In this document: in pieces, positions 34,140 through 41,612 of the stretch
Position numbering within the stretch: the first letter of the stretch is position 1
How the letters are laid out: every line of letters begins with the position of its first letter
The notes under the pieces: model-generated
The model's input: only the letters and a program-made list of their open reading frames with translations
The model's database searches: none
Told to the model about the DNA's origin: nothing
Source of the DNA: Epilithonimonas arachidiradicis
GTDB lineage: Bacteria; Bacteroidota; Bacteroidia; Flavobacteriales; Weeksellaceae
NCBI RefSeq assembly: GCF_003610695.1
Contig: NZ_RAQH01000004.1
Span: 124,001 to 188,000, forward strand
DNA length: 64,000 nucleotides
Reading direction: 5' to 3'
Translations under genes and position numbers: made by a program

Positions 34140-34164
34140 GGTTCTTTTTTAGCAAAACATAATA

Positions 34165-34203
34165 AAAATCACTTCCGAATTTCTATATTTGGAAGTGATT
34201 TTG
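34165..34203 (+). terminator. Terminator between rpsU and the recombinase gene
   Basis: AAAATCACTTCC (34166-34177) pairs with GGAAGTGATTTT (34191-34202); the loop is AT-rich. It ends only about 14 bp before the recombinase ATG, so it may attenuate rather than fully separate the two genes. Confidence 0.8.
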
Positions 34204-34216
34204 CATTTATATACCT

Positions 34217-35098
34217 ATGATAGAAAGATTCCTGGAGTATATCGAAGTGGAGAAAAGATATTCACCACACACATTAACCAACTACAAAAAAGATTTGTCG
34301 GATTTTTCGGACTTTGTTCTCAGGACAGAAGCTTCGGAAGATGTTGTTCATGTTCACAAAAAAGTCATCAAAAACTTTATTGTGGAAATGAGTAGCTCCG
34401 GACTGAGTAAAAGAAGTATTAACAGAAAACTGTCATCCCTTCGCAGTTTCTATGTTTTTATGCTTCGTTTGGAAGAGATCAAGGTTTCTCCAATGGAAAC
34501 CATCGATTCGCTAAAATTCTATGCGGAAAAACGGATTCCTTTTTCCAAGGAAGAGATGGAGCTGATGAAAACAGAAGTAGAGGAGAAAGGTAAAATGACG
34601 CTTCTTGATAAATTAATCATCGAGACGTTATATCAAACCGGAATCAGAAAATCTGAGCTATGTAACCTTTTATTGAACAATGTGGACTTCTCCAAGAAAG
34701 AAATCTTAGTTATAGGTAAGGGGAACAAAGCCAGAGTAATTCCAATTTCGGATGAATTGGTTTCAGATTTTCAAACATATCTTAATATAAGAGCGGCTAA
34801 TGCGGAAAATCAGCATTATTTTTTCGTTAATAAGAATGGAAAAAAACTGGGTGAAAAGTTTGTTTATCTGGTCGTTAATAAGTACTTTAGTGTAGTGACT
34901 TCGAAGCAAAAAAGAAGTCCTCATATTTTAAGACATACTTTTGCGACTCACGTTTTGAACGAGGGTGCAGAGATCTCTAAAGTTCAGAAAATAATGGGGC
35001 ATTCCAGCTTGGCAAGTACACAAGTCTATACAAGTGCGAATATAGAGAAGTTGAAAGAAGCTTATAGAAATGCACATCCAAGGGAAAAAGAAAACTGA
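34217..35098 (+). CDS. Tyrosine recombinase, XerC/XerD type
   Basis: The 293-residue protein has an N-terminal SAM-like core-binding domain (about residues 1-85) and the catalytic domain with all active-site residues: Arg in TGIRKSEL, Lys in GKGNKARVIPI, His/Arg in HILRHTFATH, His in MGHSSL and Tyr in STQVYTSANI. Length and the chromosomal core context fit dimer-resolving Xer rather than a phage integrase. XerC and XerD cannot be told apart from this alone. Confidence 0.92.
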   Translation: MIERFLEYIEVEKRYSPHTLTNYKKDLSDFSDFVLRTEASEDVVHVHKKVIKNFIVEMSSSGLSKRSINRKLSSLRSFYVFMLRLEEIKVSPMETIDSLKFYAEKRIPFSKEEMELMKTEVEEKGKMTLLDKLIIETLYQTGIRKSELCNLLLNNVDFSKKEILVIGKGNKARVIPISDELVSDFQTYLNIRAANAENQHYFFVNKNGKKLGEKFVYLVVNKYFSVVTSKQKRSPHILRHTFATHVLNEGAEISKVQKIMGHSSLASTQVYTSANIEKLKEAYRNAHPREKEN

Positions 35099-35164
35099 TA
35101 AAACAAATTATATGGAATGATTTTTACATTTTTTTTCATTGTTTAACCATTAAAATCAGACATT

Positions 35165-35455
35165 ATGAAGATTACAATTCAGACTGCAGGTGTTACGCCG
35201 CACGAACCATTGAAAGAGAGAATTGAAAAAAAATTGAGTAAACTAGAGACGTTTTATGACAAGATTGTTGAGTCTGCAGTGTATTTGAAAGTTGAAAATA
35301 CATCAGAAAAACAAAACAAAACAACGGAGCTTGTTGTGAAGATTCCTGGTAACGATATTGTAGTTAAGAAAACTTGTGCCAGTTTTGAAGAAAGTTTGGA
35401 CGAATGTGTGGAAACGGCTAAGAAACTGTTAATCAAGAAAAAAGAATTGGCATAA
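35165..35455 (+). CDS. hpf: Ribosome hibernation-promoting factor (HPF/RaiA family)
   Basis: The 96-residue short-form factor starts MKITIQTAGVTPHEPLKERIEKKLSKLETFYDKIV and ends with the basic ETAKKLLIKKKELA. It binds in the 30S mRNA/tRNA channel and silences ribosomes at low growth. It follows the recombinase gene by 66 bp and precedes a tRNA cluster with its own promoter. Confidence 0.92.
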   Translation: MKITIQTAGVTPHEPLKERIEKKLSKLETFYDKIVESAVYLKVENTSEKQNKTTELVVKIPGNDIVVKKTCASFEESLDECVETAKKLLIKKKELA

Positions 35456-35485
35456 AAAAATAATTAAAATTTTTTTCTAAAAATA

Positions 35486-35517
35486 TTTGTAGGTTTCAAA
35501 AAAGTGTCTCATATTTG
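35486..35517 (+). promoter_or_regulatory. Promoter of the tRNA cluster
   Basis: TTTG (35486-35489), 20 bp, then CATATTTG (35510-35517), a one-base mismatch to TAnnTTTG. The first tRNA starts 58 bp later. Confidence 0.6.
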
Positions 35518-35574
35518 CACTCGCAAAACGGAAGTAACCGCAGCGCAGAAAGACAGTTCTTTTGAAATCTATTT

Positions 35575-35648
35575 GCCTCCATAGCTCAGTTGGCCAGAGC
35601 ACGTGATTTGTAATCTCGGGGTCGTGGGTTCGAATCCCTCTGGAGGCT
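35575..35648 (+). tRNA. tRNA-Thr (anticodon TGT)
   Basis: A complete 74-nt cloverleaf: acceptor GCCTCCA with TGGAGGC, discriminator T, anticodon loop TTTGTAA (TGT) and T-arm GTGGGTTCGAATCCCTC. The anticodon stem has one T-T mismatch. No CCA is encoded. First of four clustered tRNAs. Confidence 0.95.
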
Positions 35649-35664
35649 CTAATATAAAAGTATC

Positions 35665-35745
35665 GGGGAGATACCAGAGCGGTCAAATGGGGCTGACTGT
35701 AACTCAGCTGCTTCGGCTACGTAGGTTCGAATCCTGCTCTCCCCA
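35665..35745 (+). tRNA. tRNA-Tyr (anticodon GTA)
   Basis: An 81-nt class II tRNA with a long variable arm (GCTGCTTCGGCTAC region), acceptor GGGGAGA/TCTCCCC, discriminator A, anticodon loop CTGTAAC (GTA) and a canonical GGTTCGAATCC T-arm. Confidence 0.95.
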
Positions 35746-35829
35746 CTTTTTATATTTTAATTTGCAAGTTCAGAAATTAATTTTTAAGTTTGCATCCACG
35801 TTTACCAACGTTTTTTGGAAACAAAAATT

Positions 35830-35902
35830 GCGGAAGTAGCTCAGTTGGTAGAGCGTCAGCCTTCCAAGCTGAATGTCGCGGGTTCGACCCCCGTCTTCCG
35901 CT
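35830..35902 (+). tRNA. tRNA-Gly (anticodon TCC)
   Basis: A 73-nt cloverleaf: acceptor GCGGAAG/CTTCCGC, anticodon loop CTTCCAA (TCC) and T-arm GCGGGTTCGACCCCCGT. Followed by a hairpin with a T-run. Confidence 0.95.
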
Positions 35903-35906
35903 CAAG

Positions 35907-35940
35907 AAATCACAAACCGTACGGAATGTGATTTTTTTTT
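35907..35940 (+). terminator. Hairpin with T-run after tRNA-Gly
   Basis: AAATCACA (35907-35914) and TGTGATTT (35927-35934) pair and are followed by more T. It lies only 2 bp before tRNA-Thr(GGT), so it may be a processing hairpin or a partial terminator. Confidence 0.6.
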
Positions 35941-35942
35941 AG

Positions 35943-36014
35943 GCCGACTTAGCTCAGGGGTAGAGTGCTTCCTTGGTAAGGAAGAGGTCACGGGTTCAAA
36001 TCCCGTAGTTGGCT
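35943..36014 (+). tRNA. tRNA-Thr (anticodon GGT)
   Basis: A 72-nt cloverleaf: acceptor GCCGACT/AGTTGGC (one G-T pair), anticodon arm CTTCC-TTGGTAA-GGAAG (GGT), T-arm CACGGGTTCAAATCCCGT. It is directly upstream of tuf, an arrangement widespread in bacteria. Confidence 0.95.
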
Positions 36015-36020
36015 CATAAT

Positions 36021-36048
36021 GATCCTGAAGATATTCAGGATTTTTTTT
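36021..36048 (+). terminator. Terminator of the tRNA cluster
   Basis: The stem ATCCTGAA / TTCAGGAT (36022-36041) is followed by eight T. Confidence 0.88.
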
Positions 36049-36187
36049 GGAATCATTTTTATGTTAGGGTTAATGTAAATTTGCTTTCCCGGTCTGTAAA
36101 AATTAATAAAGAGATTCATTTAATTTTAAATTGAAAATCATATAATTAATTTTTATGCAAAATAATTTTTAATATTTAAAAATTCAT

Positions 36188-36195
36188 TATATTTG
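36188..36195 (+). promoter_or_regulatory. -7 box of tuf
   Basis: TATATTTG is a perfect TAnnTTTG match, 43 bp before the tuf ATG. The upstream 100 bp are extremely AT-rich; no TTTG -33 is clear. Confidence 0.65.
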
Positions 36196-36238
36196 CAGAC
36201 CGAAAAAACAATAGTTAAATAAATTAAATATTAAAATC

Positions 36239-37450
36239 ATGGCAAAGGAAACGTTTAATCGTAACAAACCCCACTTGAACATTGGTACTATTGGTCACGT
36301 TGACCATGGTAAAACAACACTTACTGCAGCTATTTCTGCTGTATTGGCTAGCAAAGGTCTTGCTGAGAAAAAAGATTTCTCTGCTATTGACTCTGCTCCA
36401 GAAGAAAAAGAAAGAGGTATTACTATCAATACTGCTCACATCGAGTACGAAACTGAAAAAAGACACTACGCTCACGTTGACTGTCCAGGTCACGCGGATT
36501 ATGTAAAGAACATGGTAACGGGTGCTGCTCAGATGGACGGTGCTATCGTTGTATGTGCTGCTACAGATGGTCCAATGCCACAAACTAGAGAACACATTCT
36601 ACTTTGCCGTCAGGTAAACGTACCAAGAATCGTTGTTTTCATGAACAAAGTGGATATGGTTGATGATCCAGAATTGTTAGAACTTGTTGAAATGGAATTG
36701 AGAGACTTGTTGTCTACTTACGATTTCGACGGTGATAACTCTCCAGTAATCCAAGGTTCTGCACTAGGAGCTCTTACTGCTGCTACTGCTACTCCAGCTA
36801 ACACTGAAGATAAGTGGTTCAAAACTGTAGAGCAATTAATGGATGCTGTTGATGAGTGGATCGAGCAACCGCCAAGAGATACTGATAAGCCATTCTTGAT
36901 GCCAATCGAAGATGTATTCTCTATTACAGGTAGAGGTACTGTAGCAACTGGTAGAATCGAGGCTGGTGTTATCAACACTGGTGATCCAGTTGATATCGTA
37001 GGTATGGGTGATGAAAAATTGACTTCTACTATTACAGGAGTTGAGATGTTCAGAAAAATCCTAGACAGAGGTGAAGCTGGTGATAACGTAGGTCTATTGT
37101 TGAGAGGTATTGAAAAAACTGACATCAAGAGAGGTATGGTAATCGCTAAGAAAGATTCTGTGAAGCCACACAAAAAATTCAAAGCATCTGTTTATATCCT
37201 TTCTAAAGAAGAAGGTGGACGTCACACTCCATTCCACAACAAATACCGTCCTCAGTTCTACGTAAGAACTACTGACGTTACAGGTGAGATCTTCTTGCCA
37301 GAAGGTGTAGAAATGGTAATGCCAGGTGATAACTTAGAGATCACTGTAGAATTGCTACAACCAATCGCTCTTAACGTAGGTCTTAGATTTGCGATCAGAG
37401 AAGGTGGTAGAACAGTAGGTTCTGGTCAGGTTACTGAAATCTTAGACTAA
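36239..37450 (+). CDS. tuf: Elongation factor Tu
   Basis: GTPase delivering aminoacyl-tRNA to the ribosome. G1 GHVDHGKT, G2 [10 protein letters not shown]3 DCPGH, G4 NKVD and G5 GSAL are intact in a 403-residue protein. A short insertion around [13 protein letters not shown] in the G domain makes it a few residues longer than E. coli EF-Tu. Codon use is strongly biased, as for a highly expressed gene. It ends with a strong terminator before trnW. Confidence 0.99.
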   Translation: MAKETFNRNKPHLNIGTIGHVDHGKTTLTAAISAVLASKGLAEKKDFSAIDSAPEEKERGITINTAHIEYETEKRHYAHVDCPGHADYVKNMVTGAAQMDGAIVVCAATDGPMPQTREHILLCRQVNVPRIVVFMNKVDMVDDPELLELVEMELRDLLSTYDFDGDNSPVIQGSALGALTAATATPANTEDKWFKTVEQLMDAVDEWIEQPPRDTDKPFLMPIEDVFSITGRGTVATGRIEAGVINTGDPVDIVGMGDEKLTSTITGVEMFRKILDRGEAGDNVGLLLRGIEKTDIKRGMVIAKKDSVKPHKKFKASVYILSKEEGGRHTPFHNKYRPQFYVRTTDVTGEIFLPEGVEMVMPGDNLEITVELLQPIALNVGLRFAIREGGRTVGSGQVTEILD

Positions 37451-37467
37451 TCATCTTAAAATAAACA

Positions 37468-37502
37468 AAGCTTCCGAAAGGAAACGCTCGGAAGCTTTTT
37501 TA
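37468..37502 (+). terminator. Terminator after tuf
   Basis: A 10-bp stem AAGCTTCCGA (37468-37477) with TCGGAAGCTT (37488-37497) and a T tail, 3 bp before tRNA-Trp. Confidence 0.92.
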
Positions 37503-37505
37503 ACT

Positions 37506-37576
37506 ACGGGCATCGTCCAATGGTAGGATACCGGTCTCCAAAACCGTTGATCAGGGTTCGAATCCTTGTGCCCGTG
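37506..37576 (+). tRNA. tRNA-Trp (anticodon CCA)
   Basis: A 71-nt cloverleaf: acceptor ACGGGCA/TGCCCGT, discriminator G, anticodon loop CTCCAAA (CCA) and T-arm CAGGGTTCGAATCCTTG. It lies between tuf and secE, the conserved bacterial order. Confidence 0.95.
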
Positions 37577-37588
37577 CAAAATTAAAAT

Positions 37589-37795
37589 ATGAGCTCATTA
37601 ATTAATTTTTTAAAAGGTTCTTATACAGAATTTAAAGATAAAGTGGAGTGGCCAAAATGGCCAGACCTACAGTCTTCTACTATCGTTGTGGCTGTAACTA
37701 CTGTAATTCTTGCTTTATTTACATTCGGAGTAGATTCTTTATTTAGTGTTACTATTAAGAATTTTATAGCCATGTTTATTAATCTATTTAACTAA
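37589..37795 (+). CDS. secE: Preprotein translocase subunit SecE
   Basis: The 68-residue single-helix form: an amphipathic start (MSSLINFLKGSYTEFKDKVEWPKWPDLQSSTIVV) containing the conserved VEWPKW motif, then one membrane helix. It is the essential clamp of the SecYEG channel. It is 12 bp after tRNA-Trp and 18 bp before nusG. Confidence 0.95.
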   Translation: MSSLINFLKGSYTEFKDKVEWPKWPDLQSSTIVVAVTTVILALFTFGVDSLFSVTIKNFIAMFINLFN

Positions 37796-37813
37796 TCCAA
37801 AATTACTTTCCTC

Positions 37814-38356
37814 ATGAGCGAATCGAAATGGTATGTGCTGAAAGCTATTAGCGGACAGGAAAATAAAGTGAAGAACTACATCGAGAACGAAATCCAAAGA
37901 TTAGGTATGGATGCGTATGTTACTCAGGTGGTGATTCCTATGGAAAAAGTTATCCAGATTAGAAACGGTAAAAAAGTTCCGAAAGAGAAACCTTATTATC
38001 CTGGTTACCTTATGGTAGAAGCCAACCTTGTAGGAGAGGTGCCTCATATTATCAAAAATATCCCAGGCGTTATTTCTTTTCTGAGTTTAACAAAAGGTGG
38101 AGATCCAGTTCCGATGAGAAAATCTGAAGTTAACAGAATGCTTGGAAGAATGGATGAACTTTCTGAATTTGCAACAGATGTTGAAATCCCGTTCATTGTT
38201 GGAGAAAATGTTAAAGTGATCGATGGACCATTTAACGGATTTAACGGAACGATTGAAAAAATTCTGGAAGATAAAAAGAAAATCGAAGTTTCGGTTTTGA
38301 TCTTCGGAAGAAAAACTCCAATGGAGTTGAGCTATATGCAGGTAGAAAAAGTATAA
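37814..38356 (+). CDS. nusG: Transcription antitermination factor NusG
   Basis: The 180-residue protein has an NGN domain (KWYVLKAISGQENKVKNYIE; PGYLMVEANL; PGVISFL) and a C-terminal KOW domain (GENVKVIDGPFNGFNGTIEKI). It binds RNA polymerase and couples it to ribosomes. Followed by a terminator, so the ribosomal genes begin a new unit. Confidence 0.97.
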   Translation: MSESKWYVLKAISGQENKVKNYIENEIQRLGMDAYVTQVVIPMEKVIQIRNGKKVPKEKPYYPGYLMVEANLVGEVPHIIKNIPGVISFLSLTKGGDPVPMRKSEVNRMLGRMDELSEFATDVEIPFIVGENVKVIDGPFNGFNGTIEKILEDKKKIEVSVLIFGRKTPMELSYMQVEKV

Positions 38357-38373
38357 TTATTACAAAAAATATT

Positions 38374-38407
38374 AAAAAGCCTTTCAATGTTTGTTGAAAG
38401 GCTTTTT
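38374..38407 (+). terminator. Terminator after nusG
   Basis: A perfect 14-bp stem: AAAAAGCCTTTCAA (38374-38387) and TTGAAAGGCTTTTT (38394-38407). Confidence 0.93.
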
Positions 38408-38435
38408 CGATTTTAATAAAATAATCGCTTAAGTT

Positions 38436-38513
38436 ATTGCGGGTTAGAAAATTATTCTTATTTTTGCAACCTGAAAAGTGGGACTGTCTAATGTGAGAAT
38501 GGATAACCCACTG
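38436..38513 (+). promoter_or_regulatory. Promoter and leader hairpin of the rplKAJL operon
   Basis: ATTG (38436-38439), 19 bp, then TATTTTTG (38459-38466). The leader of about 90 nt then has AGTGGG (38477-38482) pairing with CCCACT (38507-38512) around an internal-loop-rich stem. The site is where L1 represses its own operon in other bacteria, so it is a candidate L1 operator; the match to the L1 consensus was not computed. Confidence 0.55.
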
Positions 38514-38564
38514 AATAATAAATGCTTCCAAACTCATTAATTATTCAAATTTAAAAAACAAAAA

Positions 38565-39008
38565 ATGGCTAAAAAAGTCTTTAAAATGGTAAAACTTCAG
38601 GTGAAAGGTGGCGCTGCTAACCCTTCTCCACCAGTAGGTCCAGCTTTGGGTTCTGCGGGTGTGAACATCATGGAGTTTTGTAAGCAATTTAACGGAAGAA
38701 CTCAGGATAAACCTGGGCAAGTTTTGCCAGTAGTAATTACTGTGTACGAAGACAAATCTTTTGAATTCGTAATCAAAACTCCTCCTGCTGCTATCCAGTT
38801 GATGGATGCTGCTAAGATCAAAGGAGGTTCCGGAGAACCAAACAGAAACAAAGTAGGATCTGTATCTTGGGATCAGGTAAAGAAAATCGCGGAAGATAAA
38901 ATGGCAGACCTTAACTGCTTTACTTTAGATTCAGCGCTTTCTATGGTTGCAGGTACTGCTAGATCTATGGGATTGAAAGTAACAGGAGCTAAACCAACTA
39001 ACGCTTAA
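38565..39008 (+). CDS. rplK: 50S ribosomal protein L11
   Basis: 147 residues with the family signature [41 protein letters not shown], and the RNA-binding C-terminal domain up to [11 protein letters not shown]11 forms the GTPase-associated center base. First of the rplKAJL operon; 11 bp to rplA. Confidence 0.98.
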   Translation: MAKKVFKMVKLQVKGGAANPSPPVGPALGSAGVNIMEFCKQFNGRTQDKPGQVLPVVITVYEDKSFEFVIKTPPAAIQLMDAAKIKGGSGEPNRNKVGSVSWDQVKKIAEDKMADLNCFTLDSALSMVAGTARSMGLKVTGAKPTNA

Positions 39009-39019
39009 AACTTAAAGAA

Positions 39020-39712
39020 ATGGCAAAATTAACGAAGAAGCAAAAAGAAGCTTTAAGCAAAGTAGAAAAGAACAAAATTTACAATCTTGACGAAGCATCT
39101 GCTTTGGTAAAAGAGGTGAATTTCGCGAAATTTGATGCATCTGTGGATATCGCTGTTAGATTAGGTGTAGATCCGAGAAAAGCTAACCAAATGGTAAGAG
39201 GTGTTGTATCTCTTCCTCACGGTACTGGTAAAGATGTTAAAGTATTAGCATTGGTAACTCCAGATAAAGAAGCAGAAGCTAAAGAAGCTGGTGCTGATTA
39301 TGTAGGTCTTGATGAATATCTTGATAAAATCAAAAGTGGTTGGACAGATGTTGACGTTATCGTAACTATGCCAGCTGTTATGGGTAAACTAGGGCCGTTA
39401 GGTAGAGTTTTAGGACCAAGAGGTTTGATGCCAAACCCTAAGTCTGGAACTGTAACTATGGAAGTTGGTAAGGCTGTAGCGGAAGTTAAGTCTGGTAAGA
39501 TCGACTTCAAAGTAGATAAGTATGGTATTATCCACGCAGGAATTGGAAAAGTGTCTTTTGATGCTGCTAAAATCAAAGAAAATGCTCAGGAATTAATCCA
39601 GACATTGATCAAATTGAAGCCAACTGCTGCTAAAGGAACTTATGTGAAGTCTATCTATTTGTCTTCTACAATGAGTCCAGGAATTGCAATTGATACTAAA
39701 TCTGTTAACTAA
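39020..39712 (+). CDS. rplA: 50S ribosomal protein L1
   Basis: The 230-residue L1-stalk protein has the conserved [18 protein letters not shown] and [20 protein letters not shown]. It also represses its operon in many bacteria. 11 bp after rplK and 17 bp before rplJ. Confidence 0.98.
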   Translation: MAKLTKKQKEALSKVEKNKIYNLDEASALVKEVNFAKFDASVDIAVRLGVDPRKANQMVRGVVSLPHGTGKDVKVLALVTPDKEAEAKEAGADYVGLDEYLDKIKSGWTDVDVIVTMPAVMGKLGPLGRVLGPRGLMPNPKSGTVTMEVGKAVAEVKSGKIDFKVDKYGIIHAGIGKVSFDAAKIKENAQELIQTLIKLKPTAAKGTYVKSIYLSSTMSPGIAIDTKSVN

Positions 39713-39729
39713 TTATAATCCTTAAGACA

Positions 39730-40332
39730 ATGACAAAAGACCAAAAAGTTGTAGCAATACAAGAGATCAAAGATTTGCTTCAGGATGCAAAAGTAGTTTA
39801 TGTAGCAGATCTAGAAGGATTGAACGCTGGTAAATCGTCAGATTTCAGAAGACAAGCCTTCAAGCAAAATATCAAAGTAAAAGTGGTGAAGAATACACTT
39901 TTGCAAAAAGCAATGGAGCAAATCGAAGGTGTTGACTATTCAGAGATGTTTAGTACTTTCAAAGGTAACTCTGCGATAATGATTTCAGAGACAGCTAACG
40001 CTCCTGCAAAATTAATCAAAGACTTCAGAAAGAAAGAAGAAAAGCCGGCACTTAAGTCTGCTTTTGTTCAGGAAACTTTCTATGTTGGGGACAACAACCT
40101 TGATACTTTAGTTAATATCAAGTCTAGAGAAGAAATGATCGGTGAAATCATCGGATTACTTCAATCTCCAATCCAGAGAGTTGTTTCTGCTCTTCAGAAC
40201 AAACCGGAAACCGTTGAAGCTAAAGCTGAAGAAGCTGCACCTGCAGTAGAAGAAGCTAAAGAAGAAACGCCGGCTGCTGAAGCTCCAGAAGCATCTGCTG
40301 AAAGCACAGAGGAAACTCCAAGTGCTGAATAA
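39730..40332 (+). CDS. rplJ: 50S ribosomal protein L10 with Ala/Glu-rich tail
   Basis: L10 anchors the L7/L12 stalk. The core (KVVYVADLEGLNAGKSSDFRRQ; VKNTLLQKAM; FKGNSAIM; LLQSPIQRVVSALQ) is standard. After about residue 165 there is a 35-residue low-complexity extension made of Ala, Glu, Pro and Ser (EAKAEEAAPAVEEAKEE and on), giving 200 residues instead of about 170. It starts 17 bp after rplA. No separate L10 leader fits in that gap. Confidence 0.96.
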   Translation: MTKDQKVVAIQEIKDLLQDAKVVYVADLEGLNAGKSSDFRRQAFKQNIKVKVVKNTLLQKAMEQIEGVDYSEMFSTFKGNSAIMISETANAPAKLIKDFRKKEEKPALKSAFVQETFYVGDNNLDTLVNIKSREEMIGEIIGLLQSPIQRVVSALQNKPETVEAKAEEAAPAVEEAKEETPAAEAPEASAESTEETPSAE

Positions 40333-40380
40333 TTACACTCAAAAAAATAAATAAAACATTCAACAAAAAACATTACAACA

Positions 40381-40752
40381 ATGTCAGAATTAAAAAATTT
40401 AGCTGAAACGCTAGTAAACTTAACAGTAAAAGACGTAAACGAATTAGCTGCTATCCTTAAGGATGAGTACGGAATTGAACCAGCTGCTGCTGCAGTAGTA
40501 GTTGCAGGTGGAGCTGCAGGAGGTGATGCTGCTGAAGAAAAAACAGAATTCGATGTAATTCTTAAGTCTGCAGGTGCTTCTAAATTGGCTATCGTTAAAT
40601 TGGTAAAAGATTTAACTGGTGCTGGTCTTAAAGAAGCTAAAGACATCGTAGATGGTGCTCCAGCTCCAATCAAAACTGGTGTATCTAAAGACGAAGCAGA
40701 AGCGCTTAAGAAGCAACTTGAAGAAGCTGGTGCTGAAGTAGAATTGAAGTAA
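40381..40752 (+). CDS. rplL: 50S ribosomal protein L7/L12
   Basis: The 123-residue protein has a dimerisation N-domain, an Ala-rich hinge and the C-domain [38 protein letters not shown] with the classic VKxLVEGAP-like region. It forms the multi-copy stalk that recruits GTPase factors. Ends at a strong terminator, so rpoB is not simply the next gene. Confidence 0.98.
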   Translation: MSELKNLAETLVNLTVKDVNELAAILKDEYGIEPAAAAVVVAGGAAGGDAAEEKTEFDVILKSAGASKLAIVKLVKDLTGAGLKEAKDIVDGAPAPIKTGVSKDEAEALKKQLEEAGAEVELK

Positions 40753-40772
40753 TCATTACTCAATCATATGAC

Positions 40773-40805
40773 AAGCGGTAAGTCCAGGACTTACCGCTTT
40801 TTTTA
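40773..40805 (+). terminator. Terminator after rplL
   Basis: A perfect 12-bp stem AAGCGGTAAGTC (40773-40784) with GACTTACCGCTT (40788-40799) and a T-run. Confidence 0.93.
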
Positions 40806-40854
40806 CGTTTATGTTAAATTTAAAAATATAATTCTAATAAGCATTTATTTTTAT

Positions 40855-40862
40855 TAATTTTG
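40855..40862 (+). promoter_or_regulatory. -7 box directly in front of the secreted-gene insertion
   Basis: TAATTTTG ends 4 bp before the GTG at 40867 (TTTTGCAAAGTGAA). A start site here makes the mRNA leaderless if the GTG is used. The context is nearly identical to 29928-29942. Confidence 0.5.
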
Positions 40863-40866
40863 CAAA

Positions 40867-41532
40867 GTGAAAAAAAGTTTATTGCCTACCTCGGTGCAAG
40901 CAAGAGATTATGCCAATTTAAATTTTAAATTGTGGCAGTTTTCTCTTTTATTCTTCTTTTTTTCATTAGGCTCTTTCTCTGTTTCGGCTCAAGAAACAAA
41001 CCACAAAGAGTCTGTTCCCTCAGGAATTGTAGTGGTTGGAGATGCGGTCATCTATTCCAAAGATGAATCCTTCAACCAGCAGATATCTAAAAGCAAAAGC
41101 ATACAGCAATACTCAAAAATCGTAAAACTTAACGATGGTGAGATAAAAATTATTGCTAAAAATTCTACAACCGAATCTCCTGCAAAGCAAAGCTCCGAAG
41201 AACTTCATCCGAAAAAGAAACTGTTAGTTTCCAGGGAAGAAAAAATGGCGAAATCATTGCCTGATTTACCAAAAAAAGAAATCACTTTGAAGATTTCTAA
41301 TGGTCTTGATGGTAGTCGGTTCTTAACAGGAAAGGGATCTGGAGATATTTCTTTTATTTCACCAAATAACGATTATCAATATTTTAAATGCATTGTTCTT
41401 TCTAATGAGCAGTCCAAAACCGTTTCATTAGATTTTCTTTATTCGGCGGATTATTTTTATACTCATAGTAATTACAACTTAAAAGCCAATCCAGTTGGCT
41501 ATTCTGTAAGGCCACCACCGGATTTAATTTAA
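40867..41532 (+). CDS. Secreted protein of unknown function
   Basis: The 221-residue product starts at GTG. An unusually long N-region (MKKSLLPTSVQARDYANLN...) precedes a hydrophobic core (FSLLFFFFSLGSFSVSAQ), so the signal peptide would end near residue 43; a TTG near residue 25 could be an alternative start. The mature part has a segment GIVVVGDAVIYSKDESFNQQ and a Pro-rich end, without recognised catalytic residues. It lies 80 bp upstream of the 838-residue gene; the three genes 40867-44707 appear to form one unit. Confidence 0.6.
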   Translation: MKKSLLPTSVQARDYANLNFKLWQFSLLFFFFSLGSFSVSAQETNHKESVPSGIVVVGDAVIYSKDESFNQQISKSKSIQQYSKIVKLNDGEIKIIAKNSTTESPAKQSSEELHPKKKLLVSREEKMAKSLPDLPKKEITLKISNGLDGSRFLTGKGSGDISFISPNNDYQYFKCIVLSNEQSKTVSLDFLYSADYFYTHSNYNLKANPVGYSVRPPPDLI

Positions 41533-41612
41533 TCATTAAGCTTTTTATAATCAAATTCTTGGGATAATAATTTATCTCAAAGGGATTTCATTTTTAACAA
41601 TAATAAACTTTT

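Noticed and set aside
34217-35098. Tyrosine recombinase as an integrase marking a mobile island
   Set aside because: Core gene context (rpsU, hpf), normal composition, no flanking attachment repeats or phage genes; it is a Xer-type housekeeping protein. The adjacent tRNAs show no 3'-end duplications.
40194-40763. 189-codon open frame on the minus strand across rplJ and rplL
   Set aside because: It is antisense to two certain ribosomal genes; the Ala/Ser-rich product mirrors the Ala/Glu-rich codons of L10 and L7/L12.
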